NCBI GenBank assembly: GCA_022695795.1
Contig: MU404057.1
Location: 124,001-188,000, forward strand
Direction: 5' to 3'
DNA length: 64,000 bases
Source: Biscogniauxia marginata
Lineage: Eukaryota > Ascomycota > Sordariomycetes > Xylariales > Xylariaceae
The notes below the pieces were generated by a model, which was not told the DNA's origin, did no database searches, and saw nothing but the letters and a program-made list of their open reading frames with translations. Positions within the stretch are counted from its first letter, which is position 1. Each line of letters starts with the position of its first letter. The position numbers were made by a program, and so were the translations under genes. This document shows positions 24,258-35,285 of the stretch, piece after piece.

Positions 24258-25025
24258 ATGCCTTTACTACCTGACGATACGCTCATGCGAGTGCCACTAG
24301 AGTCGTGGCCTCCGAGCCCCAGCCGTCTTCCTCCGTCATTAGACGACGATGGCATATCAACGGATGACGACGACATCGACATACCCTCCTCTCATGAAAA
24401 CCCCTTAACATATTTTCTAACGCCCCCTACTCCCAAGGATGACAATCTCGAGTTTGACTTTGACTTCGACGCTGGTATCGAAGATTCCAACAACCCTCGA
24501 GGTATCGTCCGAAGTATAAGTCCGTCAACTCTTGACGGCCTTAAGCGTTACAAGCCAAGGGATAAGAACCGAGATTGTGCCATCCTGGACGACGATGAGG
24601 ATGATGATGATGACGAGGACTACATTCGTTTCAGGCCTCAGACGCCTTTGCCATTCGGTTTTGAGGACTACTTCGACCGACCTAAGCACTCTACCATCAC
24701 TACATCTCAGAGCGCAGACTCCCTACTGTCGCCTACCGCATTCCATGTTGGATCTCCAAGAGGTCGCCCAGTGAGGCGTTTCGCACCGCCACCACGGCGT
24801 GCTCTTCATGCTAGGACTTGGAGCCTACCACTTCAGCGGCGTCATTCGTGGCGTGAGCCTAGTCCTGACGTCTGGTCTATCGAAGAGGAACCCGAGAAGG
24901 AGACGATGAGCGAAATGGGTCTCAGCATTGAGGATCTCGAGGGTGCTGAAAAGACGCAACCAATAGACATACCGGCTGCAAAGCCAAAGAAGAAGGTTCG
25001 GTTTCTTTTACCGGCGCGAGAGTAA
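24258..25025 (+). CDS. Small acidic protein with C-terminal KVRF motif (255 aa)
   Basis: Intact 255-codon frame starting in a good context (TCAACATGCC). I do not recognise a domain. The N-terminal half is strongly acidic, with Asp runs at about 29-40 and 109-122. Residues about 165-205 are Arg/Pro-rich. The C-terminus carries a basic patch followed by KVRF at 246-249. This fits the protein phosphatase 1 docking consensus ([RK]-x(0,1)-[VI]-x-[FW]) and suggests a PP1 partner or regulator; that is inference from a short motif. The biased but coherent composition, clean start and lack of interruption support a real gene. An intron in the 5' leader is possible in the T/C-rich stretch 23940-24250. 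Confidence 0.7.
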   Translation: MPLLPDDTLMRVPLESWPPSPSRLPPSLDDDGISTDDDDIDIPSSHENPLTYFLTPPTPKDDNLEFDFDFDAGIEDSNNPRGIVRSISPSTLDGLKRYKPRDKNRDCAILDDDEDDDDDEDYIRFRPQTPLPFGFEDYFDRPKHSTITTSQSADSLLSPTAFHVGSPRGRPVRRFAPPPRRALHARTWSLPLQRRHSWREPSPDVWSIEEEPEKETMSEMGLSIEDLEGAEKTQPIDIPAAKPKKKVRFLLPARE

Positions 25026-25317
25026 CTTTTCTTTTGGATCATCATTCTCGGCATCATATTCAGGGATACCATATTTGGCATGCATACGGACGGAGTTGTG
25101 GTCTTGTGTATTTATTTTAAGCATCAACTTCTTTCTCTTATCACCTTCAGGCTACATGGCATTCATTGGTTTGGAAAGGGGGGCACACGGCATCCAAACA
25201 TTATCGGGTCGGTTGAATGAACACATCGGGTGTGTTTCAAAGGCATCTATTTCCTAATGGCATAACCTATAATCGTCTTCATGCCAACCCTTGACTTTCA
25301 ATAATCGCAATCAATTG

Positions 25318-25340
25318 CGTGATAGTTGCTATCTATCACG
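25318..25340. other. Hairpin, 8-bp perfect stem and 7-nt loop
   Basis: CGTGATAG, loop TTGCTAT, then CTATCACG. It lies about 290 bp after the stop of the acidic protein gene. It may form a hairpin in the 3' region, but no terminator function is claimed for a eukaryote. Confidence 0.6.
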
Positions 25341-25972
25341 TTTTCCCAATGACTAGAGACCTGATGGTTATGTGACCTCCGAAGGGGGCACTACATTGGC
25401 AAGACTTGAAAGGTAGCCTTCTCATCCGTGCTTATGCTTATCATAGAAAAATAAATAGGGAAGGATTGCGTGTCATCATTATTTAGAAAAATGGCATTCT
25501 TGCTCACCGCTGTTCGTTCACATACTATTGAATATCGCCCCATCTTACAACAGTAGTATACTAAGCAGATAAAGAGAAATGAAAATTCAGAATCCCAGAC
25601 CCTATTTATCCCTGGTAACCAGAAGGGTGAGGATGGTGAGATAGTGCGTACGCACCAAGCAAATATGTCACATGCCCCATGGGATACGACCCTTCCTGGA
25701 CGCCGCAGCCGTGAACAACCGCTTCGGAGCGTGCCAGTCAGTCCGTTCGCCTCGGAACGAACCTGTGCCATGGATACCCAGCCACACCCGCGCGTTGTGT
25801 ACACACACGCACACACACACATATACATATTTGTGTACCGTTACTCATTCAATCACACTCAATCAATCCACATTAGGCTAGGACGAGAGAGCTGAGAGAG
25901 GGGGGGAGGGGGTGATAAACAAGATTAATAAGTAGGTAGGTTTTCTTGAAAAATATCATAGCAGCTGATTTC

Positions 25973-26008
25973 CCACACTCACACTCACACTCACACTCAC
26001 ACTCACAC
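25973..26008 (+). repeat. CACACT hexanucleotide microsatellite
   Basis: About six tandem copies of CACACT, read directly from the sequence. It lies in the gene-poor block and is not coding as far as I can see. Confidence 0.9.
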
Positions 26009-29000
26009 GCGCCCGCACACTTACAAACCGCCACCCTGCGCCGCCGCCGCCGCCTGTTCGTTTATGCAGTATTTCTGATGGCGAAAGAGAGCGGAGGCGA
26101 AAATTTTTTAAATAAAAATTTTTTTTTTTGGGTTGTTGAGTTGGTTATTTTCTATCGTCAGCCCTACCGCACGTGGCATGCGATGGGATACCTAGGCTAG
26201 GCAGGCATGGGGCAGGAGGGAGAGGCTTGGAAAGTAAGAACTTATAGATATATTCTTATTCTGTAGACTAGCGCCAGCGCCACGGACCCAGGTTCTCGGG
26301 TCGCTTGGAGGCGGTGATGATGGAAGGATGAGAGGAGAGGAGGGGAGGGGAGAAGGAGGTTTGAATCATTTTCTCTGTCTCTCCTGGTTAAGCTGGGGGT
26401 CGCGACAGGGAGGGAGGGATGGGATGGGGTAGATGATCGATCCTTCGAATAACCTAGCTTACTCAGTTCGGATTCTATCTATTGACCCATCTCCCTCTCT
26501 CTTCTCTCTCGTTTTCTAGATCGTTTTCTTAGCTCGATTACTTATTCATGACTATGTATTTATTTGAAGGAAAATGGTGCGCATGGGGCCAGCCCTGATT
26601 ACGAGGTTGATGAGAAGCCAGGTCTAGCCCCTTCCCACCTTTGAGAAGAAAGAGGGAGGTCAGCAAAGATTGCCTGATACGGGATATTCGAGTCAGACGT
26701 TAACCAATGACGTGAGATGGAATCGGATTAATCAGGCTCTTCTAGAATACCGGACTTACTACATGTACGTATATATGCATGCATGCATGTACGTTACCAT
26801 CGGCTGTCTACTGGGCATCTACCTAAAACCTAGCCTGCCTTGTGTAATACACCGATGCGTGTAGTTGCTGTATATCTTGTTGTCTAATGTTCAGGTCAGA
26901 ATGAAGAGAGAGTGAGAGAGAGATAAGATCTGTCTGTGAGCTGCTTTATCAACATCAAGAGGTCTTATGGGTTATAGCCGTTAAACCCGAAGGATCGCCG
27001 GCGCGAGGCGCAAAACCTTTTGCCTGAGTCATGACAACTAACTCGTGAACGGGAGAGGAGAAAGGAAGGGGGAGGGGCCGAGGATGTTGGATAATCGGTT
27101 GACCGCTGCTTCTTCCTTTTGCTGTGGTCCTGGATCTGACCGGAGGCATGATCGAGAGGGGGATCGTCCTCAAGCTGGGTTGGGGTTGACTAGTGACAAG
27201 TTAGGTAATTACTAAAATAGGCAGAGGCGGTGGTTGTTTGGTTGGTTGATATCGAAATGGGATGTTCAAGGTGTGTCCTCATATGCGCATTGCAGGGTCT
27301 GTCCCCCCCGGTTTGCTTACTTCTTCCTACGAACCGAATGCCTACTTGGAAGAGCTAGTACCAGACCGCCGGGTCTTATTTCCATCTTATCTACGTCAGG
27401 ATCTTGGTTGGCGCTTGTCGGGCGAGTGGACGCGACCTGAGTGGGTAAATATGGTGATCAGAGTGAGCACTAATAGTCACAGTAGCTCTATCAGCGTTAG
27501 TTTACTATAAGGCTTTGAATAGACAGATAACTCGGTCTTTGGATATTTTATTCCTTCGTAAAGTGTCGAATGAACTTGTCTATTTTGTATCATCTTGTAA
27601 ACATGAACAAATAGGCTATCACTTCGAAGCAGTTCACCTTGGTAATACGTGTGTACTTAGGTAAACTTTTATTTACTATCATTATTGGGCTTCGGTAGCA
27701 TATAAATATATACACATCTAATTACACCGGCGATAATGCATTCTATGATGACATTCTCATTTGAACGACTTACATACTTCTCTATGTCTCTTAGCCTCCC
27801 CCCTTCGCCTTGCGTAGGGGTTTCGGATCAGGAGCTCAAAGCTAAAGATTATCACTACTACTCATTTATGTTATACACAGGTAAATAAGGTGCCTCGGGA
27901 TATCTCGTGCCTATTCTATTGTTTTGTTGCCTGCCAATATAAGCTTGAGATATAAACCCAGTTCTTAGAAGTGGCCAACTATCTTATTGTCCTGTTGAGA
28001 GACCTAGAGACTGAAAGAGTGAAAAGCCTTAAAAGACATTATCTTGATAATAATATTGTAAACAGAAGAGACTATCATTTTGAAATATATGTGTAATATA
28101 TTTTATAAATATTAACAGTACTGGCTGCCTATCAATTAGAACGGCCTTGAGTATGCTTATATCAGGTTTTTACCAATCTCTTAATAAGACCTTAAGAGGT
28201 GTCATGGTGACCATAAGAAAAGGAGGAGAACTCACAACTTCCCTCCATTTTCTTTTCCTTTTCCGAACTTGACTAACGTAATAGAACTAGCACTTAGTTA
28301 ACTATAGATAATATCAAACACCCCACCACAGAATTTCTGAAAAATATGCGTGAATGCATTCGAATATGCGAGGTAGGTAATACAAACCACGATCGTGCTT
28401 ATGCAAGAGACTCCTTAATAATAACTAATATAAAGTACCTAGTATATACATAACCCCTTGGTCACCAAACTACATACGGAATCTTTACTAGAGTCGTATT
28501 TTAACCACTTAAACATTATACAACCAACGATGCGTTAGCTAAAATAGAAGTGATACTGAATAGAAATGAGGTTATGCCAAGGCATGGCACGAACTGTGTG
28601 TGCATAATCGACGTATACATCCTCTATGTTTATAATCGAGAACCTGCTAGTGAAAGATGCTCCTGATTTCCAATCGAGTAGGCATTTGCACTAATTACTG
28701 GGATAAGAAGTGCCCTGATGATATATCCGTTTCGGTGGTCTAGCTTCGGCCACACGTACACTTGGACTCATAGGGTATAGCTATCCATAGTATTGGTAAG
28801 TAATGGCATATAGTAGTCGAGTAGGTAGTCTATAGTTATAAAAGTCCTGTATATCCTGATACCACACTTACTTGATTGCTGGTCTTGTTGTTGTTGCCTA
28901 TGGCCAGGTCGTGGGTTTTATGTCACAATAATATAAGTAGCTCTGAAAGTCGTGAGTGTCAATAATACCATGTGTATTCTTATATTGATCACTATCTAGC

Positions 29001-29502
29001 TAGTAACATAGGTAGAGTAGGTTGAGAGACGTGATATAAGCATTATACTTTGGCAAGTGACAATTATTAGGTAATGGACAGCCAGGATCACAGATATCCC
29101 AGCTATCCACAGAACATATATGTACGCTCTTTTTCTTTCTCTTGTGACCCGAAAGTTTCGGGCTCTACACAACCGAAAGAAACCGTTTGCCAGTTCCCGC
29201 AGCCTTATCATGGCAAACTAAATATGAGATTAATCTATAGAGTTGGGTGGGCAGCTCAAAGCATTAGGTATTTCATCTATTCAATGGTAACACAAAGGGT
29301 GTGTTAGCATATGTACGCCCCAAATTTTCCATTGGAGTTTCAGGCGGGAACAGCAGAATCTAATTTGCAACCTATGAATTAAAGGGATAGATCCATAGTA
29401 AGGGATTCACACCAAGTCCCTCCATGTTTCCCATTCCCTTTTACCTCTAGCTACTGACCTATTCTCTTAGCAAATACCTACAAGGCAACTTAGTGGCATA
29501 GT

Positions 29503-29724
29503 ATACCATCAGTCATATCGATATCGAAGAAAACGGTGCTCGTTACAGGCTGCGGTGACGGTGGCACTGGGGCTTTCATGTCTTTGCAACGCTGTGTAAC
29601 ATCACCAAGGCGGGGAAACCGGGAGAACTCGAAGACGTCGAGAATTCTTGAGTTCGATATTACCTCCAATGAATTAGTTGCGAAGTTTATCAAGGCTAAG
29701 GCGCCATCGTTCACCATCTCTTGA
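29503..29724 (+). pseudogene. Relic of a short-chain dehydrogenase N-terminus (AYR1-like)
   Basis: The frame reads SKKTVLVTGCGDGGTGAF, which resembles the beta1-loop-alpha1 nucleotide-binding turn (TGxxxGxG) of classical SDRs, in particular fungal proteins of the 1-acyldihydroxyacetone-phosphate reductase type ('VLVTGCSDGGIG'). About 40 residues later 'RILEFDITSN' matches the beta-strand plus 'DVTS' that follows in that family, but the segment between is eroded and about ten residues short. The frame ends at 29722-29724, well before any NNAG or YxxxK catalytic motif. Where a start is expected, the codon at 29503 reads ATA, which would be ATG with one G-to-A change. A decayed fragment is the best reading; chance resemblance remains possible. 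Confidence 0.4.
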
Positions 29725-30714
29725 TTACCTAGAGCCTCTTTATTCTATGGGGAGGTATAGCAGAGTCTACTCAACCCTCCTTATCGGTCTCACGCCAACT
29801 CCCATACCCCCTTGCGGCATTTCGTACCACTAACCAACCTTTCTCTGACACTTATAAGCATATATAGCTGTGACAAGGGCTGCTGGGCTTGGAACAATAG
29901 TTCAATTTCAACTAATAATTCTCTTTGGTCCCAAGGGACTTTAAAGTCTAAGTTCTATCCTGACCTCGTCCAGGAATCTCCTGCCCATATATGCACATTT
30001 TGCTGCCTGAGACATCATATGCACATTGGTACCATTGCATCTTGCACTCGTATCTATCCCCAATGAACTTTAAGCTCGTGACCAACTAGCCTTGGCAGCG
30101 CTTATAGGTATCATTTTTTAATATTTTATAAACATTTTATAAGCTAACTAATATATTTATATTTAAGTTCTATATAGGTATTTGTTAGCTACCTAGGATA
30201 ATACAAGTGGGAAAATTAGATTTAATGGTCGAGATCTCGAGATGATGATAGATAACGTGAAGATCGTGCTAGACGCCAAGCATTTTCTCTATACCATGTC
30301 TACTTGAGATAATCTTGAACTGTGATTGGCTGGTTTATTAATCTGCCAAGCCCCTGTTTGATCAACACTTCAATTGGGGCCGTGAGGTCCTCCTTGTGGT
30401 GACGTTTAGACATTTTAGTTTAGCACTTTGGCACTAAACCCCCGGGGAAACCCAGCCACTCAATATGTACGGAATACATTCATACTAGGTACCTAAGATT
30501 AGGTAGTGATCCTGACACTACTGTGTTGTGACACGGATCATGACCCGATGTTTGCTAGGATCTGAAACCTCCCCCGTAAGCTTGACATATCTCACCTCGA
30601 ATCCCTACTTGGACAGCTTACATGTAGTTAGCGAGCGATTTTACTAGCCGCCCCGTCTTCTAAGTCTATCTGATCTTAATTACCTACCTCTACTGTTATT
30701 TAGTTACCTAGACA

Positions 30715-30720
30715 TATAAG
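30715..30720 (+). promoter_or_regulatory. Possible TATA box of the methyltransferase gene
   Basis: TATAAG lies 50 bp before the proposed start codon, in an AT-rich leader. Position and sequence are suitable for a fungal core promoter, but many fungal genes lack a TATA box. Confidence 0.3.
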
Positions 30721-30769
30721 AGTATTGTGATATACAAATAGACAAAAAACGAGAAAGAACCCCGAAACA

Positions 30770-32184
30770 ATGAATATCGGTAAGCCACCCGCCACATGCC
30801 GACTAATCTGACCATCCTATCCAAAACCTAATCCACCTCATCTTCTCAGACTGGCTCCTCGACGGCGGCTACCTCCCGTACGCGGTGATCCGCGTCGGTA
30901 TCCGCCGGCAGCTGGCGCAGCGGCTCGAGGACATTAAGTCGCCGGCGCTCGCGGCCGACGTGGAGCGCAAGATGGGGTACCTGGAGCGCCTGCGGGCGCG
31001 GCCCATCGCCGTCGAGACGGCCACGGCCAACACGCAGCACTACGAGGTCGGCACGGGGGTGCTCGCCGGCATGCTGGGCCCGCGCATGAAGTACTCGGCC
31101 TGCCTGTACCCCAAGGGCGGCGAGACGCTGGCCCAGGCCGAGGTCGCCATGCTGCAGACGTACGTCGAGAAGGCCGGCCTGCGCGACGGCATGAGTATCT
31201 TGGATCTGGGGTACGTATTTCTAGAAGTTCCAAGAAGCTCCCATCTCCTTTATCTGCTTACTCTACCTACGGGGACCCCCGTGGAGTTTGCATCATGAAA
31301 CATGGTTCAGGAGCGAGAGTGCGTGTTTGAAGTGCGATTTCAAAAGTACTGATAGAGGAAATAATACGCAGGTGCGGTTGGGGTTCCGGCGCGCTGTACT
31401 TCGCCGAGGTGCTGCCCAATGCCAAGATCACGGCGTTCTCGAACTCGAGGACTCAGAAGGAGTATATCGACTCCCAGGCCAAGCAGAAGGGATTGACCAA
31501 CCTGACAGTGATCACGGGCGACGTTGTAGACTACGAGTTTAAGCGGCAGAGTTTTGACCGTGTAGTCTCGATAGAGGTAAGGGCTTCCAAGTCAGACGGG
31601 TTTCCACGCACTGGAGCTGTTGCTAACATTGTGGCTTATTCCTTTGAAAAAAGCTGTTTGAACACATGAAGAACTACGAGCAGCTCATGGCAAAAGTCGC
31701 GAGGGCCTTGAAGCCTGGGGGCAAGCTCTTTGTGCACATCTTCTCTCACAAGACAACGCCGTACGACTATGAGGAAGGGTGGATGACTACCCACTTCTTC
31801 ACGGGGGGCACTATGCCATCCGCAGACCTGCTGCTTTACTTTCAGAAGGACCTGCAGATAGAGAAGCAGTGGTGGGTCAACGGAAACCATTATTCGAAGA
31901 CTTGTGAGGTGAGTTCTATATCTCCACCCAAGCCGGACCCATCGAGATTGGCATCGTACATATCGGAAATGCTAACTCCCGCCTTCAAGCATTGGCTTTC
32001 GAACATGATCGCGAACAGAAGAAAGATATGGCCGCACCTGGTGGAGACATACGGCGAGGAGAACGCCAACACGTGGTACAACAGATGGCAGATCTTCTAC
32101 ATGGCGTGCTCGGAACTGTTTGCCTATGAGGGCGGAGACACCTGGGGAGTCTCCCACTATCTGTTCGAGAAGCCAAACCCCTAG
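30770..32184 (+). CDS. SAM-dependent methyltransferase, CFA synthase / coclaurine N-methyltransferase-like (341 aa)
   Basis: Five exons: 30770-30779, 30850-31210, 31372-31576, 31654-31908, 31990-32184; all phases fit. Exon 1 is only 10 nt (Met-Asn-Ile plus one base). The SAM-binding motif I is ILDLGCGWGS, split by intron 2. It is followed by 'AFSNSRTQKEYID', 'DRVVSIELFEHMKNYEQL', 'LFVHIFSHKT', 'HFFTGGTMPSADLLLYF' and 'ALKPGG'. These match the cyclopropane-fatty-acid-synthase-like methyltransferase group, and most closely the plant coclaurine N-methyltransferase-like branch, in length and motif order. The enzyme should transfer a methyl group from SAM to an amine or lipid; the substrate cannot be read from sequence. 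Exon 2 is notably GC-rich. No biosynthetic gene cluster surrounds it. Confidence 0.85.
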
Positions 32185-33339
32185 ACGTAATGCCGTAATA
32201 TGTACGTGTAACACGATGAATAGACTTCTGGTACTGCTTTCGCTTGCTAGTATTGACGCGGACCGCCTTGTGCTTTGGGAGGTCTCGTATTTGCCATCTG
32301 CCATGCTTAGCTGCTCGTGAGCTAGGAAAACTCGCCATCCACTGCATTCCCGATATAACGTCAATGATTTCTAGTCGTACAGCTCGCATCTAGTGGTCCC
32401 ATGGGTGCTTCCGGCCGAGGAGTACGGCCCCTAGGATCGAGTAAGCATTTCACTCGTCAAGCGTACGTATGGGAATCGAGGCTAGGTACCATCTTTCCTC
32501 GCTCGGTACATCAGCTACCAAGATGGGTCAGCACTTTGAATGATTCGGTGAAAAGCTATAGTATTGCTCACGAAGAACCACATGCTGGCGCCAAGGGCAG
32601 TGGAAGTGTATCTGTAGATGCCCGGGACATGAGCCCTAATACCGGGACCAGCCATTGTGCTTTTCAATCTGTCGGTCTTTTAGTGATGCTTTGTTACCAC
32701 AACGACTGCGCATCGCTGTTACATACGTTGTTGTTGTACGTGGAACGGGGGAATTCGGTGTTGTCGCAGGTAGGAACTCGTCGGAGGAGGGGGAGAAGAA
32801 GGCCGAATAAGCGTGAAGTTCAATTGAGGGCGGTTGACGGTGGTGTGTTAGTAGTAACGAGTTGAAAGCTGCATGGAGCTTGCTTGGCTGGAGTGTGGGC
32901 CCCAGTGTTCATACCGAGGATTTTCCGCGATCGGGCCTGTTGCTTTTGATGCCTTGCGCATAAGGCATCCCTGCAAGGCACGGTCACTCCCAGCAGCTTT
33001 CTTTGTCTCCACTTGGTCTAGTGCTGCAAGTCGTCGTTCTCCAACCTTCACTGAAATCACTTGTATTGTATCCAGTGTTGTTACTGTGGTTGTTTTATTT
33101 GTTGAGTAAAAAAAAAAAAAACAACTACAATCTGGGTTTCCCACCATGTTCCTGATCTCGTCATAATCACCTTCTTTCTGCCAAGTGTGCTCCTCAGTAA
33201 TTTTATTGAGATGCCAACTTGCCAGCCTGGACCTCGACTTTGTCAGCCTATCCCCGGCAGTCTCTCCAGCTAGAGATCACCACGTCCAACTACTTCTTCT
33301 GCGTGTCACGCACCTTTTACGAACCGCTCGTCACTATTA
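32185..33339. other. Intergenic between methyltransferase and kinase genes
   Basis: The two genes are co-directional. A 154-codon frame at 32401-32865 has no recognisable features. A run of 14 A occurs at about 33108-33121. The stretch 33130-33339 is the kinase promoter and leader. Nothing else is supported. Confidence 0.5.
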
Positions 33340-35285
33340 ATGATGGCATCTATGGCGCCCGGCAGTAGGAATGAGGCCTCTTTAGCTCCTTCACCGCTAG
33401 GCTTTGCAATCCAGCATCAGCGACCGCGAGACAGCTTCACAGGATGCTCTCGAATCACCGATTACGAGCTTCTAGGAAAGCTGGGCGAAGGCACTTTCGG
33501 GTAAGCTCCGCCCGAGATCCCTGTTACCATTGGCGATACTGAGATTTCCTGGCAGAGAGGTCCACAAAGCGAGAGCGCGAAAGACGGGAGCATTGGTCGC
33601 CCTGAAGAAGATCATTATGCACAACGAGAAGGATGGGGTTTGTGGGAGCCGCTCAGGTCGCCACTACACTTATCGCTAATGCTATTCTCAGTTTCCCATT
33701 ACGGCTCTGCGAGAGATAAAGCTCCTGAAGCTGCTGTCGCACAAGAACGTCTTGCGTTTAGACGACATGGCTGTCGAGCATCATTCCAAGATCAGTCAGT
33801 CGAGCACCTTTTACCCCCAGTCATCGCATGTACCGAGTTAACGTCTTCCAGCCGATAAGAGAAAGCGACCGATTATGTATATGGTCACACCCTACATGGA
33901 CCACGATTTGTCTGGTCTGCTCGACAACCCCTCTGTTCATTTCACCGTACCGCAAATAAAATGTTACCTGCTCCAGCTCCTCCAAGGGCTCCGCTACCTC
34001 CACGACAGCAAGATTCTACATCGGGATATGAAGGCAGCCAACTTGCTTATCAACAACAAAGGCATACTTCAGATTGGCGATTTCGGCCTGGCAAGACACT
34101 ACGACGGGCCCGTACCGAAACCTGGAGGAGGCGGTGGTGACGGACGGAGAGAGTACACAAGCCTTGTCGTCACTAGGTGGTACCGACCTCCCGAGTTGTT
34201 GCTGCATCTTAAGAAATACACCACTGCTATTGACATGTGGGGTGTTGGGTAAGACCAAATGATATCCTGCATTCGCGTTACCTGATTAACGTTATACCCA
34301 CAGATGTGTCTTTGGTGAGATGTTGGTCGGCAAACCCATCCTGGCTGGCGAGAGTGATAGTCACCAGCTCGATATTATTTTTGACCTCGTTGGATCCCCT
34401 ACCGACGAATCAATGCCGGGTTGGAAGCAGTTACCCGGTGCTGAGGTTCTCAACCCACGGGCCCGGCCCGCAACACTCCCGACACGATTCCGCGAACATG
34501 GTATGACCGCCGTCGCGTTGTTGAAGGAGTTCTTGCTTCTTGACTGGCGAAAACGTATCAACGCCATTGATGCGCTGGAACATCCGTACTTCAAATCTGC
34601 TCCCTTCCCAGCGAGGCCAGAGGATATTCCGACCTTCGAGGATAGCCATGAATTGGATCGTAGAAAGTTTCACGACCGGAAGGCGGCCCTCCCACCCGCG
34701 CCCAAAGGTGGCACTGTTGGCGTGGGAGCATTCGAAGGCCCTAACGCGGGGTTTGGAAGCGGCGACGGCTACGGTAATAGGATGAGTGGTAGGTATCCGA
34801 ACCATCACGGTGGACACCGCAACGGCGAGGACGGCCGCCGACCGGCCTGGGCTAGAGAACAACCACGTCATGAACATCGATTACCACCTCGTCCGCCACT
34901 GCCCGAGTACCCAGCAAGTGGCTGGGACGGCGCTACGGACCACCACGACTCGTACAGGGAGCGAGAGCGGGCGCCCAGAAACCGTGGCGGGGGTAACCGG
35001 CCAGACGTCGACACGTACATCCCCAGCTACCGGGGAGGGCGCGACGAGAGACCGCCCCGGGAAGACCGCCCGGCCCGGGAAGACCGCCCGCCCCGAGAGG
35101 ACCGCCCGGCCCGGGAGGACCGTCCGCCCCGCGAAGAGCGTCGGCGATGGGACGACCGGGACGACAGGCGGCACGACTGGGACCGCCGCGACAGAGACTA
35201 CGACGACCGGAGCCGCGCTAGCAAGACCCGGAGCCGCAGCCGCTCCCCCGTCCCCGTCCGAGACAGAGATGTGTATCGCCGATAG
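33340..35285 (+). CDS. bur1: BUR1/CDK9-type cyclin-dependent kinase (574 aa)
   Basis: Five exons: 33340-33500, 33556-33637, 33692-33794, 33852-34248, 34304-35285; all phases fit. The kinase domain covers about residues 42-345: Gly loop GEGTFGEV (49-56), ATP-binding K71 in VALK, the PITALRE helix (83-89, Glu89), HRD with catalytic D174, DFG at 192-194, and a T-loop with Thr218 in '[16 protein letters not shown]'. PITALRE and this T-loop mark the BUR1/CDK9 branch, which with a cyclin phosphorylates the RNA polymerase II C-terminal domain and elongation factors. '[10 protein letters not shown]' after the domain is typical of fungal BUR1. The C-terminal tail is Arg/Asp/Pro-rich with tandem REDRP units and an RS-like end ('SRSRSP'). 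Two ATGs in tandem open the frame (33340, 33343); either could be used. A CTK1 paralogue is less likely. Confidence 0.9.
35044..35139 (+). repeat. Tandem 15-bp repeat in the kinase tail ([12 protein letters not shown])
   Basis: About six GC-rich 15-bp units encode alternating RPPRED and RPARED. The alternation gives a 30-bp higher-order period. The repeat stays in frame, so it can expand or contract without breaking the protein. Confidence 0.8.

Larger units (their letters stand above)
25026..30769. other. Gene-poor 5.7-kb block with a decayed gene fragment
   Basis: No intact gene. Contents: an 8-bp-stem hairpin at 25318-25340, a CACACT repeat at 25973-26008, a polypurine run near 26331-26359, and AT-rich DNA from about 27.5 to 30.2 kb with very short frames. 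The dehydrogenase relic at 29503-29724 is the only recognisable coding remnant. The last 150 bp hold the methyltransferase promoter. Confidence 0.5.

Noticed and set aside
32401..32865. 154-codon frame between methyltransferase and kinase
   Set aside because: Composition is unremarkable, there is no family resemblance, and it falls in the 3' flank.
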